A stretch of 64,000 nucleotides of DNA from assembly GCA_934177725.1 (NCBI GenBank), contig CAKPPO010000008.1, positions 7,950-71,949 of the forward strand, read 5' to 3'. Positions 17,858 to 27,552 of this stretch are shown here, piece by piece. A program made the translations under genes and the position numbers. This DNA comes from an uncultured Clostridia bacterium. GTDB taxonomy: Bacteria > Bacillota > Clostridia > TANB77 > CAG-508. Every line of letters starts with the position of its first letter. Position 1 is the first letter of the stretch. The notes under the pieces are model-generated. The model ran no database searches. It saw nothing but the letters and a program-made list of their open reading frames with translations, and was not told where the DNA came from.

Positions 17858-19804
17858 TTATAAATTCACTAAATTATATTTAATGTTTTCTTTGTCTAGT
17901 ATATCTACTTCTCTGTTAGTACATGTAAATATAATTATTTGATTATTTTCATATTCTTTGCTTATATATGTAAGAATATTTTTTAGTCTTTCTTCATCAT
18001 AATATGCAAATGCTTCGTCTAAAATTATTGGCATGCTTTCTTCTGAAAGTTCTTTTATTGCTCCAAATCTTAATGATAAATATAACTGCTCTATTGTTCC
18101 TATACTTAACTTTTCGGCTGAAATGTATTCTCCATTTTGCTTTTCTACTATTATTCCTTCCTCATCATTTATTTTTACTTTTTTGTATTTACCATTAGAT
18201 ATTTTTTCTATGTTTTTAGATAAGTTCTCTGTAAATTTTGGAGTAACATTTTCTTTCATTTTTGTATATGCTATTTCTAAAACTTCTTTTGCAAGTTCTA
18301 TTGCAGAATTTTGCTTATTAAGCATTGTTTCTTTTTCATTTAGTTCTTGTAGTTGCTCTTCCATACTTGCCAATCTTTCAAGTTTTGGCATTATATTATT
18401 TTTATCTAGTTCTAGTGAATGTAGTTCTAATTTATTTTTATTTAGTTCTTCTTGCATTTTTTCTATATTATATGAAATATTATTATTAAATTCTGCATTT
18501 TCTAATTGGTATATTTCTCTTAATCTATTTAGTCTTTCTTCTATATTAGAATTAATTTCTTGTTCTTGTTTTTCAATTTCTGCAATTTTTTCTTCTTTAG
18601 ATCTATTTAGCATTTCTATTTGTGCTTGCATTTTGTCCATTTCGTTTTTAGCTAATTGTATTCTTTCTCTTATTTTTATTTGTTGTTCGCTTTCTTCCTT
18701 TTTAGGTTCATTATCTTTATTTTTATTTACTAAAGACTCTATTAATATAGTAAAGCTTGCTGCTCCTATTACAAAAGCAATTACTGATATTAATACATTT
18801 TTAATGAATATAATACCTATAGTAATTGATATTACAAATAGAATCGCAGTTCCTATCTTTTTAAATTTTGATGCTTTCTTATTTTCTTCTGCTTGATTCT
18901 CTGCTTTTTCATTTATAATATTTGTTATTTCTTTATACTTTGTTTCTATTCCATTTTTTTCTTCTTTTATATTTTCTATTTTTTCTTCATATGATTTTAT
19001 TAAATTCTGATTTAATTCTAATTTTTGTTCTTCAAGCTTTTTATCTTCATATATTTTATTTATTTGTTTTAGTACTTCTAATTTTCTTTCGTTTTCTTGT
19101 ATTTTTGCCTCTAAATTGTTTTTATTTTCTTCTATTGTATATCTTTCTTCTTTATATTCTTCTAGTTCTCCAATTTCGTCTTGAAGATTAAATTGCTCTT
19201 CTTTCACAATGTTCATTGGTCTCCCTGTTGTTCTTAATGTTCCTATTTCCTCTATTTGCCTTTTATTTAATTTTTCTAATGCCTTTTTGTATGAAACATT
19301 ATCTTCTCCTGTCCCTGCCAAGTTTGCCAACTTTTGGACTAATATATTTTGCTCTTGCTTTTCTAATTTTACTTCTGTTTGACAAGATACAAATGTAGAT
19401 AAGAATGTTTCTTCTTCTATTTTTGTTTGCTCTACAAAAAATTTACTTCCATTTGTTTTGTCTATTGTAAATTCTTTTGAAATGTCTTCTCCTGTTTCAT
19501 TATATATTTTAGGATTTTTTTTGTTAAAATCTCTAAATACTTCATATTTTTTTCCGTCATCTAATGTATATGTTATTTTTCCAGAAAATTCTTCGCTATT
19601 CCATGGTTTGTATCTATCATAATCCGAAAATTCTTTTCTTCTTTTATTTTTGGATATCCCATAAAACATATCCACAATAAATTTAAGAAATGTGGATTTT
19701 CCACTTTCGTTATTGCCTTTTATTATATTTATATTTTCACTTAGATCTATTTGTTTGCTTTCTAAATTTCCAAAAGCATTTATCTGAGCATTTTCTATTT
19801 TCAA
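17858..19804 (-). CDS. yhaN: SbcC/YhaN-like SMC-type ATPase with a transmembrane hairpin
   Basis: The 648-residue protein has Walker A 'GNNESGKST' near residue 35, long coiled coils on both sides of two closely spaced hydrophobic helices (about 320-360), and a C-terminal ABC part ('LSIGTIEQLYLSLRFG', then 'MPIILDEAFAYYDEERL'). This matches YhaN of Bacillus, a membrane-inserted relative of SbcC/Rad50. It begins with TTG at 19804 after GAGGTGA, 15 bases past the end of its nuclease partner. A role in DNA-end processing is inferred from the pair. Confidence 0.82.
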   Translation of the reverse strand: MKIENAQINAFGNLESKQIDLSENINIIKGNNESGKSTFLKFIVDMFYGISKNKRRKEFSDYDRYKPWNSEEFSGKITYTLDDGKKYEVFRDFNKKNPKIYNETGEDISKEFTIDKTNGSKFFVEQTKIEEETFLSTFVSCQTEVKLEKQEQNILVQKLANLAGTGEDNVSYKKALEKLNKRQIEEIGTLRTTGRPMNIVKEEQFNLQDEIGELEEYKEERYTIEENKNNLEAKIQENERKLEVLKQINKIYEDKKLEEQKLELNQNLIKSYEEKIENIKEEKNGIETKYKEITNIINEKAENQAEENKKASKFKKIGTAILFVISITIGIIFIKNVLISVIAFVIGAASFTILIESLVNKNKDNEPKKEESEQQIKIRERIQLAKNEMDKMQAQIEMLNRSKEEKIAEIEKQEQEINSNIEERLNRLREIYQLENAEFNNNISYNIEKMQEELNKNKLELHSLELDKNNIMPKLERLASMEEQLQELNEKETMLNKQNSAIELAKEVLEIAYTKMKENVTPKFTENLSKNIEKISNGKYKKVKINDEEGIIVEKQNGEYISAEKLSIGTIEQLYLSLRFGAIKELSEESMPIILDEAFAYYDEERLKNILTYISKEYENNQIIIFTCTNREVDILDKENIKYNLVNL

Positions 19805-19819
19805 AATATCACCTCTTAT

Positions 19820-20890
19820 TTATGATAAAGAGTTCATTCCTATTTCTATAGCTTTTTCTATAGTTTCTTTATCTATATTTTCATCTTTTAATTTTTCTAA
19901 CATTTCTTTAGCAAATATTCCTTTTAATGTGCTGTCATTTGCTATTTCTTCTAGATTATAGTTAATCTTCGTTTTATCTTTAATTTTTATAATATTTTCA
20001 GTTTCTACTAACTTATATAGTTTATAAACATTTATTTCAAAATTTCTATTTCCTACTAATATAATTTTGTATAAATTTCTCTGCTCTAATTCTAATTCAT
20101 TTATTTTTTCTGCTAATTCTTCTATTGTTTGAATCTCACTAATATCTAGCTCTTGTTCCTTAAATTCTTTTTCGTCTAATGTAATAAATTCTAAATTTAA
20201 TTTTCCTTTTTCTAAATTTCCTACTACCATTCCGTGTTTTCCTAATTCGTCAAAACCTAGGGAAATAGTAGAACCTGGATATACTATATTTGTTTTTTCT
20301 TCCACATTCTTTTTATGAATATGTCCTATTGCAACATAATCAAAGCCAATCTCTTGTAATTTTTTTGAAGATAAATTGTTATATTCCTTTTCTAATTTAT
20401 CACTTCCATCTAAATTACAGTGTGTTAATAATATATTTATTTTCTCTTTGTTTTCCAATTTGATATTTTCTATGTTTGAGTTATTACAATAGAAATCTTC
20501 AAATCCATATCCATATAAAATGAAGTCTTCGTTTTCCACTTTTTCTACATTTGCTGTGAATATTTTTACATTTTCATTCCAATTATATTTTGCATAATAT
20601 GAGTTCTTTAAGTATGGATCGTGATTACCTGGAGCAATATAAATTTTAGTATTTGGTATCTGTTTAAAGCTATCATTTATAAAACTTATTGTACTCTCTC
20701 TTATGTATTCGTTGTCGTATAAATCCCCTGCTATAAATAAGTAAGGAATTTTACTTTCTTTTATATATTCTATCATTTTTTTGAATGCTTTTCTTTGATC
20801 TAGTCTTCTTGTCTCGCCTAAATCTCTTCTATCACTAAGCATTTTAAATGGCGTATCAAAGTGCATATCTGCTATATGTACAAATTTCAT
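19820..20890 (-). CDS. yhaO: SbcD/YhaO-like DNA-repair metallophosphoesterase
   Basis: This calcineurin-like phosphoesterase of about 356 residues is a relative of SbcD/Mre11. Metal-binding motifs: 'HIADMHFDTPF' at the N-terminus, 'AGDLYDNEYI', 'APGNHDPYL', 'LLTHCNLDGSD', and 'AIGHIHKK'. ATG 20890 has GGAGG upstream; the longer start at 20947 would add residues before the first metal motif. The downstream yhaN encodes the ATPase partner, so the two probably form a nuclease complex. Confidence 0.88.
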   Translation of the reverse strand: MKFVHIADMHFDTPFKMLSDRRDLGETRRLDQRKAFKKMIEYIKESKIPYLFIAGDLYDNEYIRESTISFINDSFKQIPNTKIYIAPGNHDPYLKNSYYAKYNWNENVKIFTANVEKVENEDFILYGYGFEDFYCNNSNIENIKLENKEKINILLTHCNLDGSDKLEKEYNNLSSKKLQEIGFDYVAIGHIHKKNVEEKTNIVYPGSTISLGFDELGKHGMVVGNLEKGKLNLEFITLDEKEFKEQELDISEIQTIEELAEKINELELEQRNLYKIILVGNRNFEINVYKLYKLVETENIIKIKDKTKINYNLEEIANDSTLKGIFAKEMLEKLKDENIDKETIEKAIEIGMNSLS

Positions 20891-21048
20891 ATGATTATCC
20901 TCCATAATTTCTTTGCTCATTATATCTATTAATAGTAAAAAAGTCAATACATTTTTGAACGTTTGTTTTGTTGTTTCTAATGTTTAAATGCTATTATTTT
21001 AATGTTTTAAACTTGTTCAAGCAATAATCTGGTCTTTTAGCAGTTATC

Positions 21049-21076
21049 AAAAAATCCGCTATAGCGGATTTTTTGA
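21049..21076 (-). terminator. AATCCGCTATAGCGGATT terminator, copy 3
   Basis: Palindrome at 21053-21070 with A and T runs, just past the stop of the Rpn gene. Confidence 0.85.
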
Positions 21077-21079
21077 TAA

Positions 21080-21943
21080 TTATACGTTTTTCTTTAATTC
21101 TAAAATTTGTTTTTCTTGTAACCCTGTTGTTTTTATTATATCTTGTATTGGAATATTTAGTTCAAGCATCTTTTTAGCTACTTGTTCTATTCCTTCTTTT
21201 ATTCCTTCTTTTATCCCTTCTTCTTTAGCATGTCTTAATCCATTTTTTTCATCTCTTATTGCTTTTTCTCTTAATTCTGCTACTCTTCTTAATTCCTTGT
21301 CTTTACTTATTTTTTCTAATTCATTCATAGCTTCTTTTATTTCTTTATTATCTTCCATTATTTTTGATACCTCGCTTTCGTTAGGGTCATTTATAAACAT
21401 TACCCATTGTGCTAGTTCATTTTTTGGCTCTTCTTTTAGCATTCTTCTTGCTTTTGGTATCTCTATTATATATAATTCAAATACATCTGTCAATTCTATT
21501 TGCTTGCCTGTTGATACTTCTCTTATTTTCCATTTGGTACTTAACTTTTGTACTTCTTTAGTCTTTTCTAACTCATAATCTATTATTATTATGCCTATTA
21601 CTTTATTCAGTTTTCCATAATCATCACCTTTTACTAATTGACCTGCATATATTCTACTCCAGTAAAACAAAAATCTTTCTGCTGTATCTTTGTTATCTGC
21701 TAGTTGAATTTCTATATCACATATTGTTCCATTATCTAATGTTGCTTTTAAATCTACTATCCCTAATTTCTCTTCTGGGTACTTTCCTACAAGATGCTTA
21801 TCATTATCTAAATTTACTTTTTGTATTTTTTCTTTTGTTGCAGCTTGAATCATAGCTTTTGTTATTTTTTCATTACCTTCTCTAAATAAGGCATGAAATA
21901 CTACATCTATTTTTGGCTTTAATAGAGTTAATTTTTCTCCCAT
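21080..21943 (-). CDS. Rpn/PDDEXK-family nuclease-transposase-like protein
   Basis: The 287 residues begin 'LLKPKIDVVFHALFREGNEK' and carry the PD-(D/E)XK-like 'GIVDLKATLDNGTICDIEIQ' followed by the family's 'ERFLFYWSRIYAGQL' block. A charged tandem 'KEGIKEG' repeat precedes the C-terminal helix. Members promote RecA-independent recombination and are often found as stand-alone selfish or defence-like genes in clostridia. AAAGGAAG precedes the ATG. Confidence 0.85.
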   Translation of the reverse strand: MGEKLTLLKPKIDVVFHALFREGNEKITKAMIQAATKEKIQKVNLDNDKHLVGKYPEEKLGIVDLKATLDNGTICDIEIQLADNKDTAERFLFYWSRIYAGQLVKGDDYGKLNKVIGIIIIDYELEKTKEVQKLSTKWKIREVSTGKQIELTDVFELYIIEIPKARRMLKEEPKNELAQWVMFINDPNESEVSKIMEDNKEIKEAMNELEKISKDKELRRVAELREKAIRDEKNGLRHAKEEGIKEGIKEGIEQVAKKMLELNIPIQDIIKTTGLQEKQILELKKNV

Positions 21944-21959
21944 ATTTTGCTTCCTTTCA

Positions 21960-22215
21960 AATTATATTTTAAATTTCATAAAATATAGAATTACCTCCTT
22001 GTCTTTAGATTTTATTTAACATATTGATTTTTTATAGATTTAAATTTTTTTGAATAAAGTTTTTTGTTAAATAATTGTTTTTGATTTTATGTAACTTAAT
22101 AAATTTATTAAATCATATTTTTATGTAAATCACAAGAATTTTTCATCGTAAAATTTCGACAAAATATGATACTAATACAAAGTAAATATATTTCTTTACA
22201 AATGATGTTTAAAGA
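21960..22215. other. AT-rich intergenic region
   Basis: No ORF with a ribosome site and no inverted repeat apart from the terminator at its end. It probably contains the promoter of the Rpn gene, but no clear hexamer pair could be chosen. Confidence 0.5.
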
Positions 22216-22217
22216 GC

Positions 22218-22245
22218 AAAAAATCCGCTATAGCGGATTTTTTAT
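22218..22245 (-). terminator. AATCCGCTATAGCGGATT terminator, copy 4
   Basis: Palindrome at 22222-22239 past the stop of the virD4-like gene. Confidence 0.85.
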
Positions 22246-22253
22246 TCTTTATT

Positions 22254-24372
22254 TTATTCTTCCATTGGCCCAAATAATTCATCAAATTTTGCTTCTAATT
22301 CCTTTTGTATATCTTCTGTAAATAGTTGTGGTTTTTTCTCTTCTTTTTCTTCATCACCTTGTGGTAATGTAGGACTATCAAAATCCTCGAAATCAAATAA
22401 GTCTGAAAGTGTTTCTTGTTTTTTAGGCTTTTCTTCTATTTCTATATTTTGTTGTTTTGCTGGAGTCTCATCTATTTCTATATTATTTAAAATATCTGAT
22501 TTTTCTTCTTTTACACTTTCCTCTATATTTGGGATTTCTTTTGGTATATTTTTTTCTTTTTCGTCATTATCTTCAAATAAGTCATCTAATGATTCTACTT
22601 TTAAGTTTTCTGCTGCTTTTTTATCTGTTTCTGGTACATATGGATTATATGGATTGTATTTTCTCCATTCTCCTCTAGTTCCAGCATCAAAATGATTATG
22701 GTCTAACTTGTTTTCCTCTAATTCTTTGTACATTTTTTGATGTGTGAAATAGTAGTATTTCTTTGCTTTTACTGGTTTTATTCCTTTCTCAAAAATTATA
22801 CATAAATCATTATCCATTCTACGAAGTTCATCTGGTGTCATTAATGCTCTTCCTAGCATTTGTTCAGAGTCGCTGAATCCTTGTTTATGTGCGTGTTTGT
22901 CACGATTTGTTGATTTGCTTTGTCTAAATATTGTTTTTTCTCCCAATGCTTTAGAGAAATATTCTACTGTTTTGTATGAGTTACTTCCTAAAAATACGTG
23001 TGTATCACAGTTACCAATTATTGTTTCATAGCTTTTTTCATATATAGCTTCTAATTGGTCTAGGTTTTGTAAAATAACACTAAATTGAATTCCTCTACTT
23101 CTTGATGTTGATATTTTTTTGTCGAAGTCTGGTATTCTACCAATGTTTGCAAACTCATCTAGTATAAAGTATACTGGCATTTGAAGTTTACCACCATTTA
23201 AGTCTGCATAATTGTATAATTGTTGTATCATTTGAGAGAAGAATATTGTAAGTAAGAAATCATATGCTGTGTGTGTATCTGATGATATAACATATACAGC
23301 TGTTTTTTTCTTTCCTATATCTTCAAAATTTATTGTATCTGTTGACGTTACTTCTGCTATATCTTTTGAATCAAATTTTCCTAGTTTTGATTGTAATGAA
23401 CTTAAAATTGATCCATAAGTTTTTTCTGGTGCTATTTCTATTGATTTGTAATACATTCTTGCTGGATGGTCATATGGTAATTGATTTATTAATTCTGTAA
23501 GTAAGTTACTTCCACCATTTGTATTTGCTGCTCTTACTAATTCAGAACAGCTTGCTAGGTTTTGTTCTTCTTCTGGTCTTGTAGCAATTAGGTAATAAAT
23601 TAATGCTTTTAATAGCATTTCTGCCATGTCATCCCAATATGGATCTGATTTACTTTCTGATGCTTGACCTTTTACTACAGTGTTTGCTATTACGTCTACG
23701 TCTAGCTCACTAGCTACGTGCATTAATGGGTTGTACCCATCACTATTTACTGGATTTACTAAGTTTAATACTTTTATTTCATAGCCATGTTCTTTTAAGT
23801 ATCCTGCTGTATCATCATATAGTTCACCTTTTGGGTCTGTAAATACATATGAACCAAGCATTTGATATGCATTTGGTTTTGAGTATGATGCAGATTTACC
23901 AGATCCAGATCCGTCCTACTATAAGTGTATTTACGTTTCCACGTTTATCTACTGGTAAATAATTATCTTCTGCTAATATAATTCCTTTGTTTTTGCTTAA
24001 TATTCTATATTGTTCGCCATGCTCGCTCCAATCACTAGAACCATGTTCCATGTCATGATATTCACCCTTTGGTTTTGATTTTACAAAACCTATAATAGAA
24101 CATATTATAAACAAAATTGTATAATTCATTAAGCAACTTCCAAATGTACTTATGTATTCTGCTGAAAACATTTTTGTTATACTTGAGAAACTTGTAATTG
24201 CAGGTATTAATTTTTCAACAAATATATTTGTATTAAATACTCCTGTTTTTGAAGCATCTGCAATTGCTTCCGCTATAGGCGAAACAAGTACTATGGCTAA
24301 AAATACCCATAGTACTCCTATAATAATTAAAAATCTTTTACTTTGTTTTAATGTTCTTTTAAATTTTTCCAT
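22254..24372 (-). CDS. VirD4/TraG-type conjugative coupling ATPase, with +1 frameshift at CGG inside the Walker A motif
   Basis: Coupling proteins feed DNA-protein complexes into type IV secretion channels. Two N-terminal transmembrane helices (about 15-37 and 80-95) precede the ATPase. The zero frame breaks at CGG 23913-23911 after 'NTLIVG'. Skipping the C gives 'GGSGSGKSASYSKP', a complete P-loop, and the protein continues for about 705 residues with 'FTDPKGELYDD', Walker B 'VYFILDEFANIG' and 'QNLDQLEAIY'. The C-terminal 120 residues are acidic and low-complexity. Split as annotated by simple ORF rules, neither half would have a P-loop. No relaxase or channel genes are nearby. Confidence 0.9.
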
Positions 24373-24402
24373 GGCTTTCCACCTTTTCTTTGGTATGAAT
24401 TT

Positions 24403-24654
24403 CTATCTTGCATTTTCTTTTGATAATGTTAATTTTGTTTTTCTTGCTTTTCTATTTTCTAATACTTTTTGTTTTTGTTCTTTGCTAAAATTCATTTCGT
24501 CCATGTTACATGTTACTGCCTTTATTTCCATTGTTTGTTCTAAAAAGCTATCTTTTTTATTTGCTTCTGTTACTTTTATCCCTTTTTCGTTTTCTTTTCC
24601 AAATGATATACATACTACATCATAGTTTTTTGAATCTCCACTTGTTTGACTCAT
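24403..24654 (-). CDS. Unknown 83-residue protein of the virD4 cluster
   Basis: A charged, soluble protein with no recognised domain; Lys/Glu-rich, ending in a basic helix. It has a strong AGGAGG before ATG 24654 and is only 17 bases from the upstream gene and 30 bases from the virD4 start, so the three genes form one operon. A role linked to the coupling protein is inferred from this spacing only. Confidence 0.7.
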   Translation of the reverse strand: MSQTSGDSKNYDVVCISFGKENEKGIKVTEANKKDSFLEQTMEIKAVTCNMDEMNFSKEQKQKVLENRKARKTKLTLSKENAR

Positions 24655-24671
24655 TATTAAACATCCTCCTC

Positions 24672-25187
24672 TTAGTCTTTCTTATCTCGTATTTCAAAAG
24701 CGAAATAAGATTTATATGGTTTTAATTTGCATTTACCTTTTACTTCATTTGTTTTTTCATCCATATATAATACTGGTTTTACTTCTTCTGTTGTTTCTGG
24801 GTCTATAATTGATATTGGTCTCTTTAAATTTGGTGTATATCCAAATTCTTTATATTCTTCTTTATCTGAATATAAAGTATCAAACTTGATTGGCATAGGT
24901 TTTTTAGAAATTTTTACTTTGTCATCTTCTAAAACACCTGTATTAACAACTACTTTTTCTTTTCCAAATGATAGGAATAGTAATTGTTCTTCATAATCTG
25001 GTTCATCTATGAAGAATGTTTTTCTTTTTAAATTTCCTTTTATTTCTTCAGTAGATACTAATCTTTCTACTGTGTATTTAGGATATTCTTGTAAATACTC
25101 TTTTGCTGTTTTGTTTATTCTGTATATTACTGTATTTACTCCCGCTGGATCTGTTATACTAAAGTGTTTACCTTGTATACTTTCCAT
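24672..25187 (-). CDS. Unknown 171-residue protein of the virD4 cluster
   Basis: I recognise no family. It looks soluble and beta-rich, without signal peptide or membrane helix. The start is ATG 25187 (MESIQGKHF) after AGGGGTG; the upstream in-frame start at 25211 has no site. It is first in the three-gene operon ending in the VirD4-like ATPase and could be an accessory or substrate-binding protein. Confidence 0.65.
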   Translation of the reverse strand: MESIQGKHFSITDPAGVNTVIYRINKTAKEYLQEYPKYTVERLVSTEEIKGNLKRKTFFIDEPDYEEQLLFLSFGKEKVVVNTGVLEDDKVKISKKPMPIKFDTLYSDKEEYKEFGYTPNLKRPISIIDPETTEEVKPVLYMDEKTNEVKGKCKLKPYKSYFAFEIRDKKD

Positions 25188-25335
25188 GTTACACCCCTTT
25201 CTATGAACCAAATTTTCATAGTTTTTCTTTAGTTTGACAACTATACATAATTATACAACTAAATGTTCGAAATGTCAATATTTTTCGGGTTCGTGTTAGT
25301 TAGAAGTACTAAGTATGTTCTTTTCTACTTTTGAA

Positions 25336-26229
25336 TTATGATATTGTTGTTTTGTTTCTTGGTTCAAACTTTGATATATTTTTTAGTTTTTCATAAATTT
25401 CTATCTCTTCTTTAGATGGATTTTTAGGTACTACTATTTTTACTTGCGCTATTAAATCTCCTCTTCCACCTTTTCCGTCTTTGTAGCCTTTTGCTGGTAT
25501 TTTTATTTTTTCTCCACTTACTACTCCTTGTGGTACATATATTTTGCTTTCTCCATCTATTGTTTCTATTTGTGCTTTTGTTCCTAGCACTGCTTCCCAA
25601 GGTGTAAGTAATAAATCTGTATATATATCATATCCATGCAACTTGTAAATATTACTATTTTCTATATTTACTTTTATGAATAAATCTCCGTTTTTTCCTC
25701 CATTTTGTCCTTGCTTTCCTTGACCTATTAGGCGTATTTTTTCACCATTTCTTATTCCTGCTGGTATTTTTACATCAAATGTTGTCATTTTTCCTTCTAC
25801 TGTACGTAAAGATATTTTTTTATTTGTTCCATAGAATGCTTGTTTAATTCCAATGTCAATTTGTGTTTCGATATTATCGCCTTTAGTTGGTATTTTTGTT
25901 TTTGTTCTTTTTGCCTTCTCTACTTTATTTATTCCAAATAGTAAACTCCACAAATCAGTTCTTTTTTCTCTTTCTTCTCTGTCTTTTTGTTTATCTATTT
26001 TCTTTCCTACATGAGAATACCAAATTCTATCATATTTTCTTTTTGATGCGTTATTAGACAATACTCTATATGCTTCATTTATGTCTTTAAATCTTTCTTC
26101 TGCTTCTCTTCCATCATTTACATCTGGATGATATTTTTTAGCTTGGTTGTGAAAAGCTGTTTTTATTTCGTCTATATTTACTTTATTATTTTCTAATCCT
26201 AATATTTTATAATAATCTTTGAAAATCAT
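25336..26229 (-). CDS. DnaJ/CbpA-type J-domain co-chaperone without zinc finger
   Basis: The 297 residues start with a J domain ('YYKILGL' and 'AKKYHPDVND' holding the HPD triad needed to stimulate DnaK). Two C-terminal beta-sandwich client-binding domains follow ('DVKIPAGIRNGEKIRLIGQG', then 'KIYVPQGVVSGEKIKIPAKG'). The Cys-rich zinc domain of DnaJ is absent, so this is a class B (CbpA-like) protein. It is not next to dnaK here. Confidence 0.9.
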   Translation of the reverse strand: MIFKDYYKILGLENNKVNIDEIKTAFHNQAKKYHPDVNDGREAEERFKDINEAYRVLSNNASKRKYDRIWYSHVGKKIDKQKDREEREKRTDLWSLLFGINKVEKAKRTKTKIPTKGDNIETQIDIGIKQAFYGTNKKISLRTVEGKMTTFDVKIPAGIRNGEKIRLIGQGKQGQNGGKNGDLFIKVNIENSNIYKLHGYDIYTDLLLTPWEAVLGTKAQIETIDGESKIYVPQGVVSGEKIKIPAKGYKDGKGGRGDLIAQVKIVVPKNPSKEEIEIYEKLKNISKFEPRNKTTIS

Positions 26230-26349
26230 TTAACATCCTCCCATTATCAATGGTGGATTTATTATATCAAGTTTAGTGTATTTTTTCAATAGTTTCTGTT
26301 GTAAATTTTAGAGACGGACCTAAAAATTTGATTAGTACGTATTAAATGT

Positions 26350-26406
26350 CCAAAAGGAACACTTTTTAGTGACATTTTTTGTGTCGCTAAAGAGTGTCCC
26401 TTCTGG
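26350..26406. repeat. Palindromic repeat (family B, copy 1)
   Basis: An imperfect inverted repeat with arms of about 25 bases; the left arm starts CCAAAAGGAACACT and the right arm ends AGTGTCCCTTCTGG. A related palindrome lies at 29050-29102. It sits past the ddl stop and may also terminate transcription. Confidence 0.75.
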
Positions 26407-26411
26407 CATAA

Positions 26412-27464
26412 TTATTTTTCCATTGCTAACTCTATTATTTTATCTAATAAATCTGAATATTTTATTCCTACTGCATCAAATAATTTTGGATACATGCTAA
26501 TTGCTGTAAATCCTGGTAATGTATTTATTTCGTTTATTATTACTTTATTTGTTCCTTTTTCTACAAAGAAATCTACTCTTGAAAGTCCTGAACAACTTAC
26601 TGCTTTATATGCTTTTATTGCTTGTTTTCTAATTTCTTCAGATATACTTTCTTCAATATTTGCAGGAATTACTGTTCTTGATTCACTATTTTTATATTTT
26701 GAGTCAAAGCTATAAAATTCTTCTGCTGATAAAACTTCTCCTACACATGATGCAACAACATCTTCATTTCCTAATACTGCGCATTCTATTTCTTTTCCTA
26801 TTATTCCTTGTTCTACCAATATTTTATTATCATATTTACCTGCATAAACTATTGCTTCTTCTAGTTCTTTTTTGTTTTTTACTTTTTTTATTCCTACAGA
26901 AGATCCTGAATTAGAAGGCTTTACAAACATTGGATATTCTAACTTTTCTTCTGTTTTTTTACTCAATTCTTCTAATGTACAAATACTTTCTTCAAAGTTT
27001 TCTTCTATATATCTAAATTTTTCTTTATCTTTTCTTATATATACATATTTTGCTTGGTTTAGCCCTGCTTTTTCAAATATTACTTTTGCATATACTTTAT
27101 CCATGCAAACACTTGAAGCTAATACTTTGCATCCAACATATGGAACCTTTAAAAGTTCAAATAAACCTTGTATTGTTCCATCTTCTCCATATAATCCGTG
27201 AAGTACTGGAAAAATACAATCCATTTGTTTTAAATAGTTCATTGGATCATCAAGTTTTTCTATTTCATCTAATTTATCTCCAACTTCTATTGTTCCTATC
27301 TTTTCTATTTTTTTAGTATATTTATACCAATTTCCTTCGCCATCTATGTATATTGGATATATATCATATTTATCTTGTTTTAAATTTTTAATAATGGATG
27401 TTCCTGAAACAATTGATACATCATGTTCAGTAGACATTCCACCAAATATTACTGCTAATTTCAT
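26412..27464 (-). CDS. ddl: D-alanine--D-alanine ligase
   Basis: This 350-residue ATP-grasp enzyme joins two D-alanines for peptidoglycan. Visible blocks: 'VIFGGMSTEHDVSIVSG' at the N-terminus, 'HGLYGEDGTIQGLFELL', 'FVKPSNSGSSVGI', 'EQGIIGKEIECAVLG' and 'INEINTLPGFT'. ATG 27464 with GGAGG upstream is preferred to the longer start at 27503. It lies just after murF, whose enzyme consumes its product. Confidence 0.95.
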   Translation of the reverse strand: MKLAVIFGGMSTEHDVSIVSGTSIIKNLKQDKYDIYPIYIDGEGNWYKYTKKIEKIGTIEVGDKLDEIEKLDDPMNYLKQMDCIFPVLHGLYGEDGTIQGLFELLKVPYVGCKVLASSVCMDKVYAKVIFEKAGLNQAKYVYIRKDKEKFRYIEENFEESICTLEELSKKTEEKLEYPMFVKPSNSGSSVGIKKVKNKKELEEAIVYAGKYDNKILVEQGIIGKEIECAVLGNEDVVASCVGEVLSAEEFYSFDSKYKNSESRTVIPANIEESISEEIRKQAIKAYKAVSCSGLSRVDFFVEKGTNKVIINEINTLPGFTAISMYPKLFDAVGIKYSDLLDKIIELAMEK

Positions 27465-27504
27465 ATTTTTTACCTCCATATTAAAATCTTTTATAATTAA
27501 CACT

Positions 27505-27552
27505 GTTCCAAATTGAGAAATTGTTACAATTGTGGACTGTCCCTAATTGTGA
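27505..27552. repeat. Short repeat with CCCTAATTGTGAA motif
   Basis: Sequence in the murF-ddl gap resembling the 4920-5000 repeats, including an inverted ACAATT pair. It may overlap the murF stop. Confidence 0.4.
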
